From assembly GCA_039024435.1 (NCBI GenBank), contig JBCCQH010000162.1:1-10664 (forward strand): a stretch of 10,664 nt of DNA, written 5' to 3'. Both the position numbers and the translations under genes were made by a program. Of this stretch, positions 1-6,301 are shown in pieces (positions within the stretch are counted from its first letter, which is position 1; every line of letters begins with the position of its first letter). Under the pieces are notes generated by a model that did not search any database, was not told the origin of the DNA, and saw only the letters and a list, made by a program, of their open reading frames with translations. Source of the stretch: JBCCQH01 sp039024435 (GTDB lineage Bacteria; Bacteroidota; Bacteroidia; J057; JADKCL01).

Positions 1-18
1 CCATAGCCTGAGCTATGG
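1..18. repeat. 7-bp inverted repeat at window start
   Basis: The arms CCATAGC (1-7) and GCTATGG (12-18) pair perfectly around a CTGA loop, and the motif CCATAGC recurs at 54-60. A second small inverted repeat (GGCAT / ATGCC, 40-55) lies between them. The elements precede the DUF1801 gene. No T-tract follows, so a terminator role for an upstream gene is not supported. They may belong to an intergenic repeat cut by the window edge. Confidence 0.45.
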
Positions 19-102
19 GCGAGAAAATAGCGGAATAGGGGCATAAAAAGATGCCATAGCAAAATCGCAGAATTAAATTTAAACCGCCTCTAAGCCTACC
101 GC

Positions 103-461
103 ATGGGAAAAATGCAACCCGTCGACTTCGATTCGGTCGAAGAATTCTTGGACTACCTCCCGCCATCGGAGCGGACGGTAGTAGACCGTCTGCGGGAGAT
201 CATCTTGTCGACCATCCCCGAAATCCAGGAAAACCTGGCCTACCAGGTGCCCTTTTACCGCCGCCGCCCGCGGATCTGCTTCATCGGGCCGGGTTCCGTC
301 CCGTGGGGAAATGTTCCCCCGGACGGTGTCCAGTCGGGTTTTGTGCGGGGTGATGAACTCCAGGACGACCGGGGTTGGTTGGAGGCGGCGCATCGCAAGC
401 ACGTGCGGACCCGGACCTCCTGCGTGCCTACTTGTACGCCGCGGTAGAGTTGGAGGGGTGA
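103..461 (+). pseudogene. DUF1801 domain protein, C-terminally frameshifted
   Basis: The first ~100 codons read as a DUF1801 (YdhG-like) small protein of unknown function: an N-terminal helix with EFLDYLPPSER and VDRLREII, then QVPFYRRRPRICFIGPG and GFVRGDEL, matching the family's central strands. After RKHVRTRT the reading frame fails and stops early at 445-447. The expected C-terminal helix (DLLRAYLYAAVELEG, then TGA at 459-461) is readable in another frame from 414. About ten residues usually found between these parts also seem to be missing. A tandem hexamer CGGACC CGGACC at 406-417 sits at the break, consistent with a small deletion. Start could be 103 or the ATG at 112. There is no clear Shine-Dalgarno sequence, as is usual in Bacteroidota. 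The gene is probably non-functional, unless the change is a sequencing or assembly error. Family call is from recalled motifs. Confidence 0.7.
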
Positions 462-523
462 TAGGTGATTTTTAATTGCCTGATTTCCGATTTCGGATGG
501 GACAAGGCCGTTGCATCAGAAAT
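462..523 (+). repeat. 62-bp direct repeat, left copy
   Basis: It is identical to 2299-2360 at 60 of 62 positions; the only differences are TT versus CC at 472-473 / 2309-2310, within the run after GGTGATT. It starts right after the TGA that would end the DUF1801 gene and stops 42 bp before the ATPase start codon. It contains the inverted repeat TCCGA-TT-TCGGA. The homology ends inside what is, in the right copy, the second arm of a longer hairpin, so this copy appears truncated. Confidence 0.9.
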
Positions 524-530
524 GGTTGAA

Positions 531-561
531 TTGGGAATCAATCCCGCATCGTATAACTTTG
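531..561 (+). promoter_or_regulatory. Bacteroidota-type promoter for the ATPase-nuclease operon
   Basis: TAACTTTG at 554-561 matches the Bacteroidota sigma-factor -7 consensus TAnnTTTG exactly. A TTG at 531-533, 20 bp upstream, fits the -33 element. The box ends only 4 bp before the ATG at 566, so the predicted transcription start lies at or next to the start codon, giving a leaderless mRNA. The promoter lies just outside the left 62-bp repeat, so the cassette carries its own promoter. Consensus knowledge is established; activity is inferred. Confidence 0.65.
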
Positions 562-565
562 CTGT

Positions 566-1816
566 ATGGCAAGACTGCGCCTGCAACATATTGGTCCGAT
601 CAAGGAAGGCTTCGTGGAGGACGACGGCTGGCTGGACTTCAAGAAGGTTACTGTTTTCATCGGTGGCCAAGGTTCCGGTAAAAGTACCGTTGCCAAGGTC
701 TACTCTACTTTGAGCTGGATTGAGAAAGCATTGGTTCGGGGAGATTTTTCGGAAGCAGAGTTGATGGTGGAGCGTGATTTTCTTGAATTCTTCAATTACC
801 AGGGCCTCCGCAATTATTTCCGGGAACCCGACTTGCTCAGCAAAGGCTCTTCGGTCCAGTACCAGGGAGATGCTGTCCAGATGGCCCACCGCGGTGGGCC
901 GCGCTTGTCGGAAATGGTGAGCCGGGAAGGTGACCACTTCCATTTTCCCAAGATCATGTATGTCCCTGCGGAGCGGAATTTTGTCGCCACGGTAGATCGC
1001 CCTGATCTGATCAAGCGCCTTCCCTTGCCTTTGTACACGTTCCTCGATGAATACGAAGCGGCAAAGCAGCACCTTTCGGGACCCGTCAAACTGCCCGTTG
1101 GAGGAGTAAGTTTCGAATTCAATCCCAAAAGCGGCAAGTCTGTGTTGGCGGGCGATGGGTTTTACGTGAACCTACTCGAAGCATCCAGCGGTTTTCAGTC
1201 CTTGGTTCCCCTGGTATTGGTGACGCGGTTTCTTTCGGATCTGGTACTGAATGCGCGTCTTGGAAACAACAACCTCAACAGCCTAGCTGAAGTCATGCGC
1301 ATGCGGGAGGAGATCGCCGAGTTGTACCGCAATCCCAATCTATCGGAAGCGGTTCGCGGGGCGGCTTTGGCCCGGATATCCGCTCGTTTTGGATCGTCCT
1401 CCTTCTTAAATATTGTGGAAGAGCCGGAACAAAATCTGTTTCCTTCTTCCCAGAAAGAGATATTGTTTGAACTGCTCCGCTGCCGCAGCAAGAGTCCCGA
1501 AAACCAATTGGTGATCACCACCCACAGCCCTTACATCATCAACTACCTGACCCTTGCGGTCAAGGCGCATCACTTGTGGCAGAAAATGGGGCACCGCGAC
1601 GCCCATCCTTTGGCGGATCAACTCGCAAAAATCGTTCCTCCCCAATCCGCTGTGTCGCCTCAAGATGTGGCGGTCTACCAGATCGATGATCAGGGTCAAA
1701 TTCGGCGTTTGCCCGATTATCAAGGGATCCCGGCCGATTCCAACTACCTCAATAATTTCCTGATGGAGAGCAATATTTTGTTTGATCAACTGCTGGAAAT
1801 TGAAGAAGAACTATGA
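566..1816 (+). CDS. AAA/ABC-type ATPase of a two-gene cassette
   Basis: A 416-aa cytoplasmic P-loop ATPase with an ABC-type head. The N-terminal strand reads LRLQHIGPIKEGF, followed by Walker A GGQGSGKST (33-41). An ABC signature-like LEASSGFQS lies at 204-212, Walker B with tandem glutamates (NIVEEPEQNLFP) at 282-293, and the switch histidine in LVITTHSPY at about H320. This arrangement is typical of AAA_15/AAA_21 overcoming-lysogeny or PtuA-like ATPases. There is no long coiled coil (against SMC/Rad50), no membrane segment (against a transporter), and no C-terminal Toprim domain (against OLD nucleases). About 95 residues follow the switch region and probably bind a partner. The start at 566 gives the family-like N-terminus immediately before the predicted promoter. 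Its stop overlaps the next start (ATGA), implying translational coupling. Likely role: ATP-driven sensor or regulator of the partner nuclease, possibly in phage defence; that role is inference. Confidence 0.85.
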   Translation: MARLRLQHIGPIKEGFVEDDGWLDFKKVTVFIGGQGSGKSTVAKVYSTLSWIEKALVRGDFSEAELMVERDFLEFFNYQGLRNYFREPDLLSKGSSVQYQGDAVQMAHRGGPRLSEMVSREGDHFHFPKIMYVPAERNFVATVDRPDLIKRLPLPLYTFLDEYEAAKQHLSGPVKLPVGGVSFEFNPKSGKSVLAGDGFYVNLLEASSGFQSLVPLVLVTRFLSDLVLNARLGNNNLNSLAEVMRMREEIAELYRNPNLSEAVRGAALARISARFGSSSFLNIVEEPEQNLFPSSQKEILFELLRCRSKSPENQLVITTHSPYIINYLTLAVKAHHLWQKMGHRDAHPLADQLAKIVPPQSAVSPQDVAVYQIDDQGQIRRLPDYQGIPADSNYLNNFLMESNILFDQLLEIEEEL

Positions 1817-2301
1817 GCATTGACTTTTTCACCGAGGCTTGTCGTTCAACCGTGCCGGCGCCTGTATTTGGGATTCGCGATGGCCGGGATACTGCGCCAG
1901 CCTACTGGACAACCGAGGACAAACACCCGTGGATTGCGACGGTCGAGAACGAGAAGAGAAAATCGATCAATTTTCACGCGATTGATGGCTGTGTGGACCT
2001 GCGACAAATCGATGGCGACCAGGAGAAGCGGTGCGATGCGATGTTGAGCTACCCGGAGAACCTGGTCTTCATTGAATTGAAAGAAGTCAAGGCAAACTGG
2101 ATCGAAGGCGGAATTGCGCAACTGCAACGGACAATTGAACTCTTCCGCGAGCACCACGATTTGGCCGCCTTTCGCAAACGCCGCGCTTTCCTGGCCAATC
2201 GGCGACACCCTTCATTTAAGTTCAGCCACAAAGAGCGGATGGCGCGTTTTCGGGATGTCACCGGCGTCCGGTTGATCATCGGCGCCTACATCAAAGCTTA
2301 G
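1813..2301 (+). CDS. Putative PD-(D/E)xK-like nuclease partner
   Basis: A 162-aa soluble protein overlapping the ATPase gene by 4 nt, so almost certainly co-expressed with it. I do not recognise a named family. The central segment has the layout of a PD-(D/E)xK nuclease core: an acidic residue in KRCDAMLSY (D75), a hydrophobic strand with E-x-K (LVFIELKEVK, E88 and K90), and then a helix with a QLQ motif (103-105). The N-terminal third contains HAIDGCVDLRQIDGDQ (55-70). The C-terminal part is basic (RKRRAFLANRRHPSF), suiting nucleic-acid binding, and ends in a hydrophobic strand, VRLIIGAYI. There is no signal peptide or membrane segment. In the cassette it would be the effector cutting DNA or RNA under control of the ATPase. 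It could instead be a catalytically dead adaptor or an antitoxin-like partner. Its TAG stop is the first codon of the right 62-bp repeat. Confidence 0.6.
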   Translation: MSIDFFTEACRSTVPAPVFGIRDGRDTAPAYWTTEDKHPWIATVENEKRKSINFHAIDGCVDLRQIDGDQEKRCDAMLSYPENLVFIELKEVKANWIEGGIAQLQRTIELFREHHDLAAFRKRRAFLANRRHPSFKFSHKERMARFRDVTGVRLIIGAYIKA

Positions 2302-2360
2302 GTGATTTCCAATTGCCTGATTTCCGATTTCGGATGGGACAAGGCCGTTGCATCAGAAAT
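2299..2360 (+). repeat. 62-bp direct repeat, right copy
   Basis: This is the partner of 462-523, in the same orientation and 1837 bp away, with 60/62 identity. Its first three bases are the TAG stop of the nuclease gene. Recombination between the copies would remove exactly the ATPase promoter, both genes and one repeat, leaving the DUF1801 remnant followed by this hairpin. Confidence 0.9.
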
Positions 2361-2375
2361 CGAAAATCAGAAATT
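2311..2375 (+). terminator. Hairpin between convergent genes, possible bidirectional terminator
   Basis: CTGATTTCCGATTT (2317-2330) pairs with AAATCGAAAATCAG (2357-2370), 13 of 14 positions. AATT at 2311-2314 and 2372-2375 extends the stem across a small bulge. It fills most of the 95-bp gap between the + strand nuclease stop and the - strand lipoprotein stop, where a two-way terminator would be expected. There is no long T-tract, so the stem is clear but the terminator function is a guess. Confidence 0.5.
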
Positions 2376-2396
2376 AACTCTCATTCATCAGCCCCC

Positions 2397-4319
2397 TCAT
2401 TTATTTCGGTACCAACGGTCCATGCGCTCCTGAACGATGTTGCGGCCGGCTTGGAGATCGCCCTCGCCGATGCTTTTCAGGCGCGCCTCCAGCTCGGTGA
2501 TCATGCGGGTGCGTTCCGCCGGTTCGAAGTAGGGTTTGGCAAATTGCTGGATGCTGCCCCCGACAAAAGGACCGGTAAAATAGTCGTCCAGGTAAGCCGC
2601 CCCCCGCGTCGCGTACAGGTGTAGCAGGCGATCCCCCTTGAGGCCAAACGCCAATTCTACCTGGTCCCGCCCCGCATTGTAGGAAGCTTGCTCGCCGACG
2701 GTATTGCAGGTGCTACCGGCACAATCCGGGGTGGGGGCGATGAACCGCCGTCGCATTTCTGCCAGGTTGTAAAACAGTTCGGCCGTGGGGATCGGGACCC
2801 CGGAAGGAATGGTCGGGGCCGAATAGGGATCGTCACCGTGGGGCATGCTCCGGTCCAAACTCGGAAAGATGGGCCGGCTGTGGTTGCCTCCACTGAAGTC
2901 AATGCGCCCACTTTCCACCGGAATATTGACCGTGCGCAGCACCGCATTGTAGAGCCCCGTGGTGCCCCAGCAGCCTGCCGTGACGTGTTTTTTTCCGTCA
3001 AGCGCGTAGAGCACCTTGTCGACCGGTGGCCGTCCCGGGTAGCCAAATTGATCGGTAAGGACATGGCTGCTCGAAATGTGGATCAGATGGCCGCGCATCC
3101 AGTCAGTCAGGGCGTAAAGGGTATTGAGGGGTGAAGGCTTGATCATCCCAAAGTTGTCCAGGAATTCGTAGGCAATTTTGGGATTCCAGGCGGTGACCCC
3201 GCCGAGGTTCCCCGTAGCAAAGTAATATTGCCCGCTGTTCACGCCGAAACTCAAGAGCTTGCGCCCATCAAAAATCAAACGCAAATGCCCGGGGGTATGC
3301 CCATTCAGTTTCCAGGGGACGCGGTTGTTGACGTCCACCCAAAGCGACTGCGCGACGTGGGCGAGGTAGATTTGCCAGGCATCCGCGGCGGAGATGACAT
3401 TTCCCGGTAGTATCGTCGGGGGGGCCGCAGGAGCTGGATTGCCATTGTTTTCCAGCGTGCGGATGGCGGCATCGAGGGCATTTTTCTCGGCGGCGGTCCA
3501 CTGCGTGTAGTTGCGGGGACCGCGGGTGCTTTCCCAGATGATGGCCTCGGCGATTTTGGTGATCGCCAGCAGTGAGCGGTAAGGCGCAAGGTCAAAAGCA
3601 CCGCCCAGCCATTCTTCCCGCACATTGTTGGTGTTGTCCAGTTCGGCTTGGCTGCTGCTGGTGGTGAGCAGCACCCGGACCGACTGGGCAGAATTGATGG
3701 GAACCGGCGGGGAAAGGGTGACCACCGTAGAAGCCCCCGCCGGAATCGCAATCAAGTTGGGGCTGCGGTCGGCCAGGACCGTATTGTTGCCCAGGACGCG
3801 GATCTGGACCGGGAAATTGGGCGGGGAGGCCCGATTGCCGAGGTTGCGCACCCCGATGCGCAGTTCATTGTTCGGGGACAAACTCAGGCTTTCCAGCGTG
3901 AGATCGGGCCCGGTTTTGCGGGGCGGAGTAATGGTTTTCGCAACCTGATTTTGGAATTCATTGGCTTCGGTAATGACGGAGGTGGCGTCGATGAAGGCGC
4001 CAATCCGACGGTTGCGGCCGGCCACGCGAAAGTTGGTGGTGATCGTAGTACTGCCGTTGACGTTTTTGAAGTTTTGGTTGGCGAGATTGGCCAATGCATA
4101 ACCGGCCGTTTTCCCGTCGACAAAGACGTGGAGGTTGCCCGTGTCTTTGGTCACCGGACCGTAGCCCTCATTTTTGAAGGTGACCTGCACGAAGTTGTCC
4201 CCGTTCAGGGAAAGGTCCGTGATGACCAGATCGGGAAGTTCGGATTTGCTCGGGTCGCAGCCCCACCAGATAAGGGAAAGGAGGACGGCGCCGAAAATCA
4301 TGCGATTGAAAGGTTTCAT
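2397..4319 (-). CDS. CARDB-repeat lipoprotein with transglutaminase-like domain
   Basis: A 640-aa predicted outer-membrane or periplasmic lipoprotein. MKPFNRMIFG plus a hydrophobic core lead to a lipobox ending at Cys21 (WWGC). Residues about 28-130 (PDLVITDLSLNGD...) and 138-235 (PDLTLESLSLSPNNE...) look like two CARDB-type immunoglobulin-fold repeats, usually adhesive or spacer modules. The larger C-terminal part has AGCWGTTGLYNAVLRTVNIP (Cys450), GGNHSRPIF (His480) and MPHGDDPY (Asp496/497). Order, spacing and context match the Cys-His-Asp triad of the transglutaminase/cysteine-protease-like superfamily. Two cysteines close together (533 and 538) might form a disulfide. The domain could cross-link or cleave proteins outside the cell, or bind ligands; the substrate is unknown. 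The gene is convergent with the nuclease gene and 350 bp downstream of the VWA gene on the same strand, so it is probably a separate transcript. Lipoprotein call is strong, the enzyme fold moderate. Confidence 0.75.
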   Translation of the reverse strand: MKPFNRMIFGAVLLSLIWWGCDPSKSELPDLVITDLSLNGDNFVQVTFKNEGYGPVTKDTGNLHVFVDGKTAGYALANLANQNFKNVNGSTTITTNFRVAGRNRRIGAFIDATSVITEANEFQNQVAKTITPPRKTGPDLTLESLSLSPNNELRIGVRNLGNRASPPNFPVQIRVLGNNTVLADRSPNLIAIPAGASTVVTLSPPVPINSAQSVRVLLTTSSSQAELDNTNNVREEWLGGAFDLAPYRSLLAITKIAEAIIWESTRGPRNYTQWTAAEKNALDAAIRTLENNGNPAPAAPPTILPGNVISAADAWQIYLAHVAQSLWVDVNNRVPWKLNGHTPGHLRLIFDGRKLLSFGVNSGQYYFATGNLGGVTAWNPKIAYEFLDNFGMIKPSPLNTLYALTDWMRGHLIHISSSHVLTDQFGYPGRPPVDKVLYALDGKKHVTAGCWGTTGLYNAVLRTVNIPVESGRIDFSGGNHSRPIFPSLDRSMPHGDDPYSAPTIPSGVPIPTAELFYNLAEMRRRFIAPTPDCAGSTCNTVGEQASYNAGRDQVELAFGLKGDRLLHLYATRGAAYLDDYFTGPFVGGSIQQFAKPYFEPAERTRMITELEARLKSIGEGDLQAGRNIVQERMDRWYRNK

Positions 4320-4323
4320 TTTG

Positions 4324-4352
4324 CAAAGAATATCAGATAAAACGAATCACAA
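4324..4352 (-). promoter_or_regulatory. Possible promoter of the CARDB lipoprotein gene
   Basis: On the minus strand, TATTCTTTG (4332 to 4324) resembles TAnnTTTG with one extra base, and a TTG (4352 to 4350) lies 17 bp upstream as a possible -33 element. The box ends 4 bp before the ATG, the same spacing as at 566, which predicts little or no 5' leader. The match is imperfect. Confidence 0.4.
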
Positions 4353-4530
4353 GGCTCGTAAACCGATGACGGGGCTGCAGAGCCGATTCCATTTTTATCT
4401 TCAATTCCCCACGGGAGCAATTTCCGGTGATAGAATTTTCAATTCTCGATTTCCAATAAACTTCCACGGACTGCGATTGGGGACCGTTGAAAAGTAAGCG
4501 CAGCGCCAATTGAAAACTCTCGAATGCAAA

Positions 4531-4564
4531 TCCCTCACTGCACGTGACCCCGCGCCGTGAGGGA
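4531..4564. repeat. 8-bp inverted repeat with CACGTG in the loop
   Basis: TCCCTCAC (4531-4538) and GTGAGGGA (4557-4564) pair perfectly around an 18-nt GC-rich loop that contains the palindrome CACGTG (4541-4546). No T-tract follows on either strand, so this may be an operator or a repeat element rather than an intrinsic terminator. Confidence 0.5.
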
Positions 4565-4588
4565 AGAAATCTTGTTTTGAGTTTTGTT

Positions 4589-4621
4589 AATTGCGCGTTT
4601 AGGACGCGCCAATTGGAAATT
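4589..4621 (-). repeat. GCGCGT hairpin element, copy A (3' of the VWA gene)
   Basis: Arms GCGCGT (4593-4598) and ACGCGC (4604-4609) surround a short loop and are flanked by AATT on both sides. The sequence is homologous to the reverse complement of 10447-10477: AATTGCGCGTT, GACGCGCC, ATTG and AAATT are shared in order, with two substitutions and a loop-length change. It lies about 50 bp past the VWA stop and, read in the gene's sense, has the same orientation as copy B has behind its own gene. Confidence 0.7.
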
Positions 4622-4669
4622 GAGCAATTGAAAATTTTCGACCCTGTTCGACGGCCCGGAGGCAAGGGA

Positions 4670-5983
4670 TCAGTTGTGGTCATCGTAGCGCCGGCGCTTG
4701 CGGGAGTAGTACTGGCTGGCTTTGGCGCCCTTTTGGTGAAAGGCCCGGAGCGGTACACTCATCGCTTTGATTTCGTCGATCCGGCGGTGGTAATCGACAA
4801 TCGATTGGTGGATTTCCTGCAACTCGGGCGAGGGCTTCAGCATCCGGAATACCCCTTCGAGGTGCGCCAATGCCCGCTGACAGGTTGCCCGTGCGCTTTC
4901 CGCGTCCATCTGATCCAGGTGGGCAATCGCCTGTTCCAGCAAAGAATTGGCGTAGAACTGGGTGACATTGTCGAGGGCGTGTAGGTGTATCCCGCTTTGG
5001 TAGGTCGCCGGGTCAGAGGTCGGCTTCAGGGTCAGAGTGCGCGATTCTATCACCGGTTCCAGGCGTTCCACCACATCGGTGTAGCGCAGGGTACTGGAAA
5101 AAGTGAGGTCCCCGCCGGCCGAATCATTCAGCAAGAACTTGACCGCAAGCGCTTTTTCCTCCTCGGCAAAGATGTCATTCAGCGGCACCCGGAGGACATT
5201 GTCCACGACCTCCCCGGTGTAGCCAAATACTTCGGCGAAGCGGACCGCCGGCGGAAAGGCGATTTCGAGGACCGCACCTTGGGCCACCACCGAGAGCAGC
5301 CCCTGGAGTTCATGGGCAAACATCGTGGGAATCTTGTCCGCCGACTCGATGAAGAAATAATTGCCGCCCCCGTATTCCGAGAGGTTGGTCATGAGGTCTT
5401 CATTGTAATCGGCCCCCACCCCAAAGGTGGAAAGCCCGATTCCGCGCGTGCGAAATTGCTTCTGCACCAGGTTGTGCAGGGCTTGAGGATCGGTGACGCC
5501 TTGATTGGCGAGGCCGTCAGACAGGAGCAGAACGCGGTTGACCCGCTGCTGCTCTTGCATCGCAGCCACCTGAGAAAAGCCTTCCAGCATGCCTCCGCTG
5601 AGGTTGGTACTGCCCCGGGAAACGATGGCATTGATCTTGCGGTGCAGGGAATTTTTTGCGGTGACCTTGTGTTGTGGTTGGACCACATCGACGAGGTGAT
5701 CGTACGCCACCATGGAAATTTGATCGTCCTTTTGCATCTGGTCAATGACAAAACTGAGTGCGGCCTTGGCGTACTTCAGTTTGTCGCCTTGCATGGAACC
5801 ACTGCGGTCGATGACGAGGGAAATGTTGAGGGGGATGCGCACTTGATCGGCATTTGTGGGGCGCTGTCCGGTAAGTTCAAAATAAAGGTAAATGGCTTGG
5901 TTAGATGGTTTGCCGCCGTTGTCGGGAGAGAGGTAAAAATTGTTTTCGGAAGATAGATTAAAGCGTACAATTGATTCTTGCAT
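4670..5983 (-). CDS. VWA domain protein with intact MIDAS
   Basis: A 437-aa protein counted from MQESIVRFNL. The longer frame, back to 6127, adds 48 residues with no family character, so the start at 5983 is preferred. The von Willebrand A domain (about 52-225) shows a full metal-ion adhesion site: DRSGS (D59, S61, S63), T126 in RGSTNLSGG, and D156 in LLLSDGLAN. A beta-rich region follows (about 233-345), as in YfbK/inter-alpha-trypsin-inhibitor-like VWA proteins, then a helical tail and a basic end (SRKRRRYDD). No signal peptide or membrane helix is seen from this start, so it is probably cytoplasmic; it would bind a protein partner through Mg2+ or Ca2+. The partner is unknown, because no MoxR ATPase or other typical VWA neighbour is present. 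Confidence 0.85.
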   Translation of the reverse strand: MQESIVRFNLSSENNFYLSPDNGGKPSNQAIYLYFELTGQRPTNADQVRIPLNISLVIDRSGSMQGDKLKYAKAALSFVIDQMQKDDQISMVAYDHLVDVVQPQHKVTAKNSLHRKINAIVSRGSTNLSGGMLEGFSQVAAMQEQQRVNRVLLLSDGLANQGVTDPQALHNLVQKQFRTRGIGLSTFGVGADYNEDLMTNLSEYGGGNYFFIESADKIPTMFAHELQGLLSVVAQGAVLEIAFPPAVRFAEVFGYTGEVVDNVLRVPLNDIFAEEEKALAVKFLLNDSAGGDLTFSSTLRYTDVVERLEPVIESRTLTLKPTSDPATYQSGIHLHALDNVTQFYANSLLEQAIAHLDQMDAESARATCQRALAHLEGVFRMLKPSPELQEIHQSIVDYHRRIDEIKAMSVPLRAFHQKGAKASQYYSRKRRRYDDHN

Positions 5984-6301
5984 AGGTGGGATTTTGGGAC
6001 AATCGTTAAGTTGAAAAAAGTGCGGGTAGTGGTCTCCGGTACAAGGGATCGCCGGATACGAGAAGCTTACGCGGGGAGTCGAAGGAAAATATCCATTGTG
6101 TCTTTCCTCCCTACGAATCCACGGCAAAAATGTTATGCGCCGGGGGAATTTTTTTTCTTCTCCACTTTTCCTTCGTATTTTCCGTATCTAAATCCGCTAC
6201 GCTGTAATCGGGACTGCTGCGCCCGAAAAGTCCTAACCTTTTATTTTTTTGCCTTCCTAAGAAGGCTCGAATCCGGTTTTTGAACATAAAGGATGTTTTG
6301 T
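5984..6301. other. Divergent intergenic region between VWA and propeller genes
   Basis: The 318 bp hold no convincing gene. Both flanking genes start outward from here, so promoters for each strand should be present, but I see no clean TAnnTTTG box. TTTTTG at 6277-6282 is a weak candidate for the rightward gene. T-rich tracts lie at 6149-6157 and 6240-6250. The latter is followed by a perfect hairpin GCCTTC-CTAA-GAAGGC (6251-6266), which may fall in the 5' region of the propeller gene. Confidence 0.5.
6288..6292 (+). promoter_or_regulatory. Shine-Dalgarno-like site favouring the start at 6302
   Basis: AAAGG lies 9 bp before the ATG at 6302 but directly abuts the alternative ATG at 6293. Good spacing only for 6302 favours that start, which adds no odd residues in front of the signal peptide. 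Shine-Dalgarno use is weak in Bacteroidota, so this is modest evidence. Confidence 0.35.

Larger units (their letters stand above)
4320..4669. other. 350-bp AT-rich intergenic region rich in inverted repeats
   Basis: No convincing coding frame is present. Besides the lipoprotein promoter, the region holds small palindromes such as GAATT-TTC-AATTC (4433-4445) and GAAAATTTTC (4630-4639), plus repeated AATTG/CAATT words. Two stronger hairpins are listed separately. It separates two minus-strand genes, so it should carry the 3' end of the VWA transcript and the promoter of the lipoprotein gene. Confidence 0.6.

Noticed and set aside
566..1816. ABC transporter ATPase or SMC/RecF protein
   Set aside because: No membrane partner, no long coiled coil, and the coupled gene is a small soluble protein, so a stand-alone defence- or repair-type ATPase fits better.
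1813..2301. Toxin-antitoxin pair with the ATPase
   Set aside because: The gene order, the large ATPase and the nuclease-like motif do not match a known type II pair; kept only as an alternative.
462..2360. Insertion sequence or CRISPR array suggested by the 62-bp repeats
   Set aside because: Only two copies occur, 1.8 kb apart and in direct orientation, with no transposase and no regular spacers between them.
3648..4340. 230-codon open frame on the + strand
   Set aside because: It is antisense to the CARDB lipoprotein gene, has no recognisable protein features, and the opposite strand has a lipobox and domain repeats.
4985..5956. 323-codon open frame on the + strand
   Set aside because: It lies entirely antisense to the VWA gene, whose MIDAS motifs prove the minus-strand frame; it is a shadow of its codon bias.
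5984..6127. 48-codon N-terminal extension of the VWA protein
   Set aside because: The extension has no signal peptide, no domain character and many prolines and aromatics; the MQESIVRFNL start gives a family-like N-terminus.
6240..6266. Intrinsic terminator (T-run plus hairpin)
   Set aside because: The T-run precedes the stem on the + strand and becomes an A-run after it on the minus strand, so neither direction has the stem-then-U order.
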